Origin: Onthophagus taurus | Taxonomy: Eukaryota; Arthropoda; Insecta; Coleoptera; Scarabaeidae | Direction: 5' to 3' | DNA: 64,000 bases | NCBI RefSeq assembly: GCF_036711975.1 | Contig: NC_091976.1 | Location: 15,872,001-15,936,000, forward strand | In this document: positions 41,850-53,100 of the stretch, in pieces | Position numbering within the stretch: position 1 is the first letter of the stretch | Layout of the letters: each line of letters opens with the position of its first letter | Translations under genes and position numbers: made by a program | Notes under the pieces: model-generated | Databases searched by the model: none | What the model was told of the DNA's origin: nothing | What the model saw: the letters and a program-made list of their open reading frames with translations, nothing else

Positions 41850-42860
41850 TTTTCAAAAAATGTTTCAGATTAAAGTTAAATCGAATCATATTGTACATAC
41901 TTACCTCAAGATGTCTTATGTATGCCGACGAGATTAAAATATTTTCTCCTGTTGCTGCTGTTTCAGACTGTATTAACTTTCAGAATGACTTGAACAGATT
42001 TTATGATTTTTGTGAGATTAATAATTTGTCACTTAACATATCGAAGTGTCGAACTGTTACTTTCACGAGAAAAAAGCAGTTCTTTAAATTTGATTACCGG
42101 TGCGGAGTTAACACTATTAAAGACCTGGACATTACTTTAGATAGTAAACTACTGTTTGATCAACACGTTGACGCAGTGGTGGCCAGAGCTTATAGGATGC
42201 TGGGATTTGTAATGCGCTCTTCTGAATCGTTTTGCTGCCCTAGACCTATTATTTCTTTATACAATGCTTTAGTTAATAGTATCATTGTCTTTAAATATTT
42301 AAAGACAATAATAGTATTTTATCGTTCGGCAGTACAGCTTGGAACCCTCAGTACGACGCATACATTAACAGAATAGACAGGATTCACATAAGGTTTCTGA
42401 AGTATCTCTCGTATAAATTCCGGCATCCTTATACAGATTACCAATCTGCCTGTCAAATGTATCTTATGCCCACACTTCAGCAGCGCAGAACTTGCAGTGA
42501 TGCCTGTTTTCTGTTCAGGTTGGTCACAGGTTACTGTGATTCTTCCTATCTTCTTTCACGCATTGATCTGCATGTTCCCCCTCGTCGGCTGCGCTATGAC
42601 TTTCTGTTCTATGCGCCGACAAATTCGTATAGAAATTCCCCAATACTTCGCATGGGCAGTGGACCGTCTTGGGTTGGACATATTCGCCGTCACGCCGCAC
42701 AACTTCAAACAAATTATTCGTAATGCCGTGCTCCGTGCTCCGATTTTAAGTACATTATCTCGTTGCAGCGGCTTGAGTTCTGCCTTGTATTGATTTGATC
42801 ACATATGCTTAAGACTTAAGGCCATTAATTAATTAATTGATCGATTTTCAATTTTGTGTT
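41850..42860 (+). pseudogene. Jockey-like LINE, C-terminal half of RT
   Basis: From about 41920: LMYADEIKIFSPVAAVSDCI (YADD box mutated to YADE), NFQNDLNRFYDFCEINNLSL, NISKCRTVTFTRKK, DLDITLDSKLLFDQHVDAVV and LYNALVNSIIVF. Then a small palindromic insertion breaks the frame (about 42283-42330). The frame resumes as AYINRIDRIHIRFLKYLSYK, FRHPYTDYQSACQMYLMPTL, RRTCSDACFLFRLVTGYCDS and LRYDFLFYAPTNSYRNSPIL. It is the same family as the fragment at 19860-20330, and probably as 32519-33960. Confidence 0.85.
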
Positions 42861-44500
42861 CATACAATTTATTGTAGTATATAAAATGTATTACAGTGGA
42901 GTAGCTTTTATGTGGGACTATGTCCTGTTGCTATCCCCGTGTGAGTAAATAAATAAATATTTTAAAATTAGTTTCAGTAATGGCGGACTTCCGCTTCTAC
43001 CAGAAATGGTTATTTTAAATGGAACATCCTGTATATTATTGCATTTTTGGATTCTTTGTGAAATTTCAATGGTAGCATAGATAACTGAATGGTAGTTTGT
43101 TAAGGATACCTTAGGTCTAACGGGTATCGTTTTTGAATTATATGACGATTTTCGAAAAAAATGACATTTGCAGCGTCTTATGAATTTGGTAATATTGCCG
43201 AAACTGTGAAAGCTAGAAATATTTGGTTTTCTGTTTTGGATTAACAATAAAAGAGAAAATTATGCATTTATATTACAGAGTTCTTAAGTAGGGACCTGTA
43301 ATTTTCGAACTTTTTAATCATGGATAACTTAATTTTATTAAATGGAACAATATACCAGTTTTTGCATAACTGGATGTAAAATTTAATTGCCTTTCAGTTT
43401 TATACAGGTATCAAGGTGTCTATCTTCAACGGTTTTGGAGATATTCCGATTTGCGAAGTAGGCTTAATATTGTCTTATAAATAACTTGATAACTATTACA
43501 AATAGGTATAGGACATGCTTTGTAAAAAAGAAACCTTATTACTTGGCGAATAATTTAAGATAAAAAAATATGAGGCATTCCATTTAAAAAAAATGAGATA
43601 TAGCTATTTCAAGTTTCTGATATTCAGTACAATATTACGAACACCTTGTAGAAGGTTACCAGATTTGTATAGGGGCATGAAGTTACTGTAACTATGCATT
43701 AATAATCTACAAAAGATTTGCTTTGTAGGGTCTTAAATAAAATGGGTATGCTTTCTTTTATAGACACGTGCAGACGGAGATTTTTTCACAAAATGTCGAA
43801 TATTTCAAAAACGGTAAAATTTTGGTATAGGTAATGCTTAACAAATAGTATGTCGAATTTTAAGGGTAATTCAAAAATGTAATAAAATATGTGCGGTTAT
43901 TATAAACATTTCGAAAAAATTTTATTAGAAAGATCGCTTCAGAATAATGTATTCTACAACCGTATAATGCTCTGATGCGGAAGATACGGGACACGCTGTA
44001 TTTCAACAAACTTAAGTCAAACTTAAAAAATGTGTATATTCCTTGATAAAAGAGATATCGAGATGATTCTTGAACGAAAATGTAGAGAAGGGTTGCCATT
44101 CTAACGTAATGTAAATGAAATGTAGCGGTTCTTTCTGATAAATTCCACAGGGTGTTGCAAAATTAGAAGAAAAAACATAAATTTCTTTTTACACCCCGTA
44201 TATGGGTAAGTAACGTTGACAATTGTCAGAAACCAGCAACACATTTCTTCTTTAAAAATCAACCTATACCGTGAAGAAAGAATCATCAAAATCCATCCGT
44301 TGATTCAAAAAAAAAATACCTTTAAACTTAATGCATAATTTATGTGGTGCGATAATTTTGGAGAGTAGTGTATAAACATTTTCTTCTAGCGACACCCTGT
44401 AAGGAGATATCGTCCGATTTCGCACTAATTGGACATCCTGCATAATCAAAGTGCTCACTGTCCGCTTACTAGGCATTCGCTCCCACACTTCGCCAAGCAG
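42861..44500. repeat. Degenerate mariner-end debris
   Basis: There is no coding sequence. Repeated terminal-like motifs point to several overlapping ancient mariner copies: GGAACATCCTGTATATT (43020), CGAACACCTTGTAGAA (43640), GGGACACGCTGTATTT (43990), CACAGGGTGTTGCAAA (44150), ACACCCCGTATA (44193), CGACACCCTGTAAGG (44391), GGACATCCTGCATAAT (44433). Phrases such as TTTTGGAGATATTCCGA also recur in the long TIRs elsewhere in this window. I cannot pair the ends. Confidence 0.45.
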
Positions 44501-44599
44501 ATGATGTATTTCTTGTTTTAGCGTTTTTCCTCCTACAACATCACTCTAGTTTCCCTTTGCAGCATCCTTCGACCTTATTTGCTTCATTTCTTATATTAA

Positions 44600-44985
44600 T
44601 GGCTTCAGTATATTGTTAAGTAATCAATACACTCTCGTCTTTCTTCTCATATCCAACTGTTTCCTCAGCTGCTGTATATATTGCCTCCCTCAGAGCAACC
44701 CAGGTTTCATCTATTCCGGTTTCCTCCCGTTGTCTTCCTTCCAATCTCGTTTGTAGTTTCCTCTTAAAGTCTTTCCTTGCCCTTTCGTCACTTCTTAATT
44801 TAGCGCTATCAAACTTCCTCATTCTTGAGGTTTTCTTTATCAGGTCTTTATCATGGCCTGAATCTAAACTGCGGATATCTTTACCTATGTTTGAGTTTAT
44901 GTCTCCCAGAATTATCTTTAGTTCTTCTTTCAGTCTTTGATACTTTTAAAATTTCATGACAAGGTATCTCAACGCTCCAGCTCTG
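44600..44985 (-). pseudogene. RTE-like LINE fragment (after endonuclease)
   Basis: Minus strand: EELKIILGDINSNIGK (the endonuclease motif 'GDFNA..G'), then MRKFDSAKLRSDERARKDFK, LQTRLEGRQREE and ETWVALREAIYTAAEETVGY. This is the linker between endonuclease and RT in craniofacial-development-protein-2-like LINEs ('Y...L....R..F...L.NRF..L', 'W..I..AI..AAE..IG'). It is short and truncated at both ends. Confidence 0.6.
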
Positions 44986-44989
44986 AGGG

Positions 44990-47124
44990 CGGTACACACG
45001 TTCCTTGTCGCCATCTATATTCTTAAGTTCGACCCTTTTCTCGCCTTAGTCGTAGGAGTAGTAGTAGTAGGAGGTTTTTGAATTAATTTGAACTTAACTT
45101 AATCTCCTAGCATTACCAAGTTATCAAACAAGCACTAACTATTTAGGACATATGTATATGAAAGTAGAAACCGGGGCTATGAAGAAATAAAACACATTTA
45201 TGAAATAAAGATTGTATTTTTCTTCAGGCGATTCCGGACAAACTAAAATAGAACGAAAAGAACAAACATTTGCAAGCATTATGGTTTTTTTCTTCCCTTA
45301 ACAATAAATACACAGTAAATTCGCCCTAATATTCGAAGGTTTTGTCCGAAGTGATGCATTTTATCATTTAAATTTCGTATGTCGTTCCGTTTTTTTTTGT
45401 TTGTTTTAAAGCTAAAACTCATTACGTTTATTACACCAGAAAAGTGAAATGTTTACATATATAGAGACGACGAGCGCGCGCGAGAAAAACGGTCCACGTT
45501 GTGTAACACTAATCTTTATAAAAATATCCATATAATGAACCGAAAAAATTTTAAAATTTTCAATTTATTTTTTTTTATACAATCATAAGGGACGAAGCGA
45601 CTATTTTATAGCGCCTAAAGTAGGTAACTGGTACAAATATACTATTTAATTGTATAATATATATATCAGAGGTTGTACATACACGAAAGGCTTATTTACA
45701 GATTTATTTTATTATTATTTTTTTTTAATTAGTATGTGTAATATCTTTCTCATTTTTTTTTAATCCTGTGTATTTCTAATTCTAACTATTACATATAACT
45801 ACGGCTTTATTTGGTGTCACATTTAGTAAATATTAACACTTTAAAGTCTATTTTTAAGTTTTTGAGTCTTCACTTGAAGACTTTAAAGAGTTAATAACAC
45901 AAAATAACAAAAAAAGGAACTAATTAAGTGTGAGTATTTAGAAGTTTATTGTTTAAATCGTTACGATTTCTTAACTTTCTTTCGGAAAACGGTTAAAATT
46001 CGCTTTAACACTATCGTATTGGTCTGCACAAGTTAAACAAGCACACATTAAGTGCACAAACAGCAGCTATAACTCGAAATACCCCAAAAAAGCTACATTA
46101 GCTGGTGTTTTTTTTAAATTTTGTTAGTTTATAATTGCTTCGTAATAATTGTTGTTAATAATTTGTTAATTTTTTTTTATTATTCGTTAATAAGGACTTT
46201 TTATACGTATTACATGGTCAATATACAAACTTGGTGTACCCATCTTGTTCCGAATCAAATCATTTTTTTTAATTAAATTCTTATTAATCGTTAATAATTA
46301 CAATTATAATAATAAAAATAATACACTGAACGATAGAGTTATATTCGTTTTTTTTTAATGTATATTATTATAAATACAGCCTCGATACTCTGTACGTAAT
46401 GTGCACAAGATTTTTTTTTTATAATTTTTTTCATTTTAATAAGCGTCTATTCTCGTATGTATTTTTTAAAATTTTTGTAAAAGCAGTCTTGAGAAAACGT
46501 TTTTTGTGAGGTATTTACATCATTAGCAAAAACCACCATTTATTTTTCAATTAATTTAATTATTTATTTATACTTAATGATTTTTTTGTCAAAAACACCA
46601 TAGAGATGAACTGATTAAGGCTCGAAAAAAGCACACATACTAAGTTGTACTTTATAATTAATTATTCATTTTTTAACTACACTTGCGCATCGGTTATCTT
46701 TATATACGATTTTTTCTTCTTCATTTTTTTTTTTGATTCAAAGACGCTTTCAGCATTGAATTTATTTTTATCGAACTCGATATCGGTAACTTTGATAATT
46801 TTATAGTTAATTTATTTAGGACTCGGCATAGTTTTTTTAACATTGCTTTGTAAGCTTTACTTTTTTGTTAATAATTGTTTGAATCCCAACGTGCTAATAG
46901 AATTTTTCTAGCGTCCAACGTCGGAGATAATAATGACCTTAAGTTGGCGGAGGATAGACTAGTACTGAAGAATTTCACCGTTAAAGGCGATTGGAGGTGT
47001 CTGTGTTTTATTACGTCCCTCTCTGCAGTTATACGCCACATTTCCTTTAAAAATTTTTTCAACCCCAATTTTATTTCCTCATCCAATTTTTTATCCTTAC
47101 CTGCAGAGTTTGACCAGCATCGTC
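44990..47124 (-). other. Probable long 3' UTR of the Fe65-like gene
   Basis: About 2.1 kb immediately downstream of the Fe65 stop codon. It is very AT-rich, free of recognisable transposon pieces from about 45200, and without coding signature. TTTATT (AATAAA on the minus strand) occurs repeatedly, for example near 45705, 46540 and 46560. Absence of insertions here, in a region otherwise full of them, supports a transcribed 3' UTR. A (GTA)n microsatellite lies near 45055-45070. Confidence 0.5.
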
Positions 47125-50100
47125 TCAGGATTCGGTACTTTTACACTTACGACCCGTTAAAGATCCAACTATCGATTTAAGAGCGGCCCCAAAGCTTTTT
47201 CCTGGCGTAACAAGCGTTGATTGGCTTCTGCCGATTCCTTGAGGATGAGCATCAAGACATTTTTGATATCTTAACTATACAAAAAAAATAATATAAAGTA
47301 TATTCTTTAATAATTACACCTTCCAATATAATTATTACCTTACAAGCTGCTTCAATTGTCTTACAAAGAGCTCCCGAGGACGGTTCGCAATGAAAAACGT
47401 GCGCCATAAAAGTATCTTGGGCCGTGTGCATAACGAAAGCGCACTGTTTAACGTTTTTTCCAATACCCAAAAATGATAAATAGCGCACGCGACATTCAGC
47501 TATTAATTTATCATCCTAAAATATTTGAAATTTATAATCAAATTTAACACTAATTTCTTATAAATACCGAAGGTTGTTGAATTGTTATCATAGAAGGAGC
47601 AACGGCAACATTAACAGATTGCCATTGATCTTGAGGAATTGTGGTTACTAATCTTTCTATTGCTTCATTTAAAACGTCCATACCACTTGCTTGGGTTACT
47701 TGAACGGCTCCTAAATATTGAGCTCTGAGGACTTTTTTAGGTTCTTCCATTGGTGTTGGAAATGATTGGGCTAAAATATTATTTTTTAAATATTACATAT
47801 TTAAAAAAAATTATTTAGAGCTAATTTTATGGCGATTCCATATAAAGCTTCTCAATACAGAATATAATTGTGTCAATCCATAAGGAGGGGACCAACCAGC
47901 TGCGAAAACTACAAAGCAATCTGTATGGTTGCACTCAAACTCTATTCAAAAATTTGAGAAAAACGGCTGAGAATCCAGATAGAAGAAAAACTCGAAGAGG
48001 AACAAACGACGTTCCGACCAAGGATACATATTTGTCCTTCCTAGACCTAAAAGCAGCTTCTGACCAGGTAGCGAGACAGCATATATGAAGCTTTAAGCGA
48101 ACTGGGGACAAGTCCAAAACTAAAAAGAGCTATCAAAAGCGTATACCATAACGCAATGGGAAGGATTAGACTGAATCGAAAGATGTCAGAAGAGTTCAGA
48201 ATGGAAAAAGGAGTGAAACAGGGTCAGTCACAGTTTGAGCCCACTACTCTTTGTAGCATACATGGATAGAATAATAGAGCAACTCAAAAGACAAACTACG
48301 GAGATGAGACTGAGGTACCACAACCTAACCCCGATCTACACTCAAGACCTTATATACGCGCACAATGTTGTACTAATGTCAGGCAGAGTATGTCCTACAA
48401 AGGAATATCTCCCTACAAGAAAGGAGAATGGTAATAAACAAGAACAAAAGTAAGATCCTACACATCATAAAAGAAGAAGAAACTGGAGTTATTGACGTAA
48501 GAATAGAGGGGCAACGACTGGAGGTAAGGATGGAATGATCTACTGTCAAATAAACAACGCCCTCGTAGGCAAGAAAGAACTGAACAAATCATCTATATAC
48601 CCACACTTAACTATGGATCAGAAACTTGGACGATGTTGGACAAGCACGAATTAAAAAATAAAAGCAGCAGGGATGAAGTACCTACGCAAGATACTGGGTA
48701 AAACTAGAAGAGATAGGATACGGAACAAGAACATCAGGGAAGAACTAAGCTTAAACCCCCTGGTACAGGAAATAGAGGAAAACAACTAAGTTGGTATGGT
48801 CATCTGATTCGAATGAAAGAAGATAGAATACCTAAGAAAATGTTGAACATGAGGCCAGAAGGAAAGAGAAAGCGTGGTAGACCAAGAGGCCAATGGGAGG
48901 GAGAGATTGAGAAGATGGTTGAAAGAAGAGGGAAGAGATCGCCGAAGTCCAGACTATGGCCAGAGATAAGAAGATGTAGAAAAGATGGATCCAAAACCCA
49001 ACACCCTAAGGTATAAATGAAATTGTGTATTGGTATAGACCAACAAAACATTGAGAGAGTTGCCCACTTCAGATATCTTGGATGTTATATCACGGAACAA
49101 CTAGATTCAAATAATGAGATTAAATGTTGATTTTTTTGAGAATAAAATCATTCATCTATAACTTAAGCCTGAAATTTCGTCAAAGAATAATCAAAGGTTA
49201 TGTCTGGTCGGTGTTGTTATATGGAGGTAAGATCTGGACTCTGCTGCCAAGATCAATCGTTTAGAAGCCATCGAGTTGTGGTTGCATAGAAGAATACTCA
49301 GAATACACTGGACAGTCATCCAGACCAACGAAGCAGTATTAAATAGAGCAAACGCCGTTCATACCTAGGGCATATTCTTAGAGGAGACAGATAGAAAATC
49401 CTTCAGCTTACAATGAAAGGTAAAATTGACGGCCGCAGATAAATTGGAAGGAAGCAAATATCATGACTAAGAAACATTCGCGATTGAACCGGCATAGCCG
49501 AATCACTATTTAGATTAGTCGAAAGTTGCGTTCAGGTCGCCGATGTGATTATCAACGTTGGGAGGACCGGATATGGAACCGAAAGAAGAAAAAGAATAGG
49601 AAGAGGAGATAAGAATCAAGACCAACACTGTAGTGCTACAAAGAGGACCGGTAACGACTATTTATGGTTGAAATGACCACACCATGTGCTCCTGTTCCTG
49701 ACTGCAATATGAAAATCGAAAGCAGGAAAACGAACCTTCAGTGTTCACTAGGCGAACCAGAGCAAGAGAGTATTGCACTGACGGTTAATTTTTTACCTGT
49801 ATACAGGTGTTCCGGTGACTCGGGGCATAAAATTAACCTCATATAGTAGAGCAAAAATGATGACGATTCGTGAAAAAAAATTATTATAAAAGTCTTCAAA
49901 TGGCCAAGATATGGGCCATCAAAGTTCAGAAATTTTAACACATTTTTCTAAATATTTTCAATACCATTTATCGTAGAGCGTTGAAATTTGGTAGAGGGTA
50001 AACAAATATCAAGCAAAATCATTGAACTAATTTTCACTTTGATTGGGCGGCGACAACCATGCTATACAGGTGTCCCTAAAATTTGTTTGCTCAGAACTTT

Positions 50101-53100
50101 TTTGTTCGCTCGTAACCCTACATTTATTTTTGTACTTTTTAATAGAAAATTTATTTTAGAAACTTTTATCACTCTTTGAAAATTTTGATAACATTAACCG
50201 TTTTCGAGTTATACGCAAAAATGTTAAGCTTTGATTTCAATGGTAACACTAAAAAAACGAAGTCTTCGAAAAAGTCAAGGTTGGCCATGGCAATTAAAAA
50301 AAAACAACTGGCTGCCAACTTGCTTATGTCGTTTAAACACAAACGATAGTTCTGTTAGTTATTATTAATTTTAAGTGTTCAAAATGGAGAGTTACACATT
50401 TAGTGAACAAACTGACATGATTTTGACATTAGGGCAATGTCAAGCAGCCGCTAACCGTTATCAGGAGAAATTTTCGAACCGCAAAGCGCCCAATCGAAAA
50501 ACATTTTTGAGGATTGAAACCCGTTTAAGGGAAAATGGGACGTGTAAGCCGAAATTTACTAACAACGGTAACGTAAGATCAGCCCGAACACCCGAACTAG
50601 AAGAAGATATTCTAGACTACGTAGAAGAAAATACTACAGCTAGTACTTTAGATATGGCGAGGCATTTTTTAACTTCAAAAACAACTGTCTGGCGTGTTCT
50701 TCACGAACAACAGCTTTATCCATTTCATAGTTACAAAGTTCAGGAAGTTCGACTGGCTGATTACCCACTGCGACTGCATATTGCAGTCGCAGTGGGCAAT
50801 TGGCCAGTCTGCGCATTTGGCATATTGCCAAATAATGCAGCACAAAATCCAAATTGATGATCAGTTTTTAGAAAAAGTACTTTTTACAGATGAATCCACT
50901 TTTTCTAAAGATGGAATCATCACTTTGAGAAATTTACATAGTTGGGTGGACGAAAATCCAAGATTTAAGAAAACTTGGAAATCACAATGGAGATTTTCTC
51001 ATAACGTTTGGGCTGGCATTGTGAGCGATGTAATTATTGGACCCGTTTTCTTACCATCAAGGCTGGATGAACATACATACAGGCGACATTTAGAGAAATT
51101 AGATGATTTTTTAGATGATGTTCTTTTAAACACAAGGCAAGCAATGTGGTATATGCATGATGGTGCTCCTGCGCATAACACACAGGCTGTCCAAGAATTT
51201 CTGAGGGAACGTTTTCCGGGACGGTGGATTGGACGAGGAGTAGGTGCACCCATAAGTTGGCCCCCCGATCGCCGGATCTTACACCTGTAGATTTTTATTT
51301 ATGGGAACGCGTTAAATCGCTAGTTTACTGCGTTGAAATAACTTCACTTGATCAACTGAGGTTGCGAATTGTTGATTCATTTGATCAACTTCGAACTGAA
51401 ATCAATGGTCTCCGCAGAGTGCGCTTTAATTTAAGACGGCGATATCAGGCAGTGTTTTTGAACATCTGCTTTAGTATTTTTTTCTTCTTTTTTATTTATT
51501 ACTATTTGTTTATAATTTTATTGTTCTTGTTAATATTTTTGTTAGAAGGTTTGTTATGTTCTTGTTTGTTGTTACCGTGAAAATTAAATTTATCGTTTTG
51601 GAAATTACATTCTTTTATTCAACTAAAATAAATTAACGCTGGATTTAACTAAATCTGCACTTAGAAATTTATGCAAATAATGGTTATTAGCTCAGTTCGT
51701 TTTTCAATTGTCATCGCCAACTCAGATCTTACGGAATATGTTTCCTTTTTTTGTTTGTTACGATTGAAATCAAAGCTTAACATTTTTGCGTATAACTCGA
51801 AAACGGTTAATGTTATCAAAATTTTCAAAGAGTGATAAAAGTTTCTAAAATAAATTTTCTATTAAAAAGTACAAAAATAAATGTAGGGTTACGAGCGAAC
51901 AAAAAAGTTCTGAGCAAACAAATTTTAGGGACACCTGTATAGCATGGTTGTCGCCGCCCAATCAAAGTGAAAATTAGTTCAATGATTTTGCTTGATATTT
52001 GTTTACCCTGTACCAAATTTCAACGCTCTATCATAAATGGTATTGAAAATATTTAGAAAAATGTGTTAAAATTTCTGAACTTTGATGGCCCATATTTTGG
52101 CCATTTGAAGACTTTTATAATAATTTTTTTTCAGGAATCGTCATCATTTTTGCTCTAGTATATGAGGTTAATTTTATGCCCCGAGTCACCGGAATACCCT
52201 GTATAGGGTCTATATGGAACTAAAGAGTAGAAACAATCTTCCGTGTGTAAGAGGCAATGAGAACGCAGAAGAAGCTATCGCAACGATAGATAGTCTTAGA
52301 GTCCAAAACAAGTAGAGCTGTCATCCACCCACTAATACTTTGCGCTTAACGCTGATACTACAACTGTATTAGGGCGCTTAATCAGACTAAGCGATGCTAT
52401 CTAGTTAAAATTCGAAATCATAAAGGTAATGTTGCGTTCTTTTGATGATTCTGTATGTGGTGAGGGTGCTGTGTTAATTATGGTGAGCATACAGGGACGG
52501 TGGAGGTATCAATTAATAGTATCGTGTGTTTGTTATGGTTCGCATTTTGCCGACATGATTCTGTTCTGGATAAAAAAGCTATTTGAGATTGGGTATCAAA
52601 CTTTAAAGCTACAGCTTCTGCTCTGAAAAAAACGTCACTTGGTCGACCTCGGGCCGTAACAACATCGGAAAATGTGGCATAACTGAAAGCGTCTTCCAGC
52701 AATGTTTAAATGTTCAGCACTTCAACATGGATCTGTTCCGGAATTGCCTGGTAGTGGTGTAAGAAGAATCTGCAGTGTAAGAATTTGATGTGTGGAGTCT
52801 GTATTTTTGTGAAGATGAGTTAACTTTAGTTAACGCTTACTGGACCAGGAAGAAAAAGCAGTCTGATTCCACTCTGGTGTTAGTATACTCTAGTGTCACA
52901 GCTTAGACTTTGCGAGGAGATCCAGAGAACTCACCCGATTTATCACAATATATCGTAATGTATTAAAATCGCCCCACAACCCAATAAGTAATTAACAAGG
53001 TAATCACCTAGGAAGTGACTGCCTTTCCACCGGAAATGACATGGAGAACTATAAACAATCTCCGGACTGTTTTGAAATACGGGAGGTCTTTTTTACGGAT

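Larger units (their letters stand above)
49804..52201. mobile_element. Large palindrome: foldback element with a mariner at its centre
   Basis: The outer arms 49804-50066 and 51938-52201 are inverted copies. The left outer end reads CAGGTGTTCCGGTGACTCGG and the right finishes CCGGAATACCCTG, flanked by TA at 49802-49803 and 52202-52203. The arms run up to CGACAACCATGCTATA on the left and TATAGCATGGTTGTCG on the right. Between them lies the mariner 50067-51937. If that mariner and one TA are removed, CCATGCTATATAGCATGG is a perfect palindrome with the insertion TA at its centre. Confidence 0.85.

Noticed and set aside
47850..49660. Plus-strand frames as extra exons of a gene inside the Fe65 intron
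   Set aside because: Motifs are those of LINE RT and tail with many stops; no host gene is needed.
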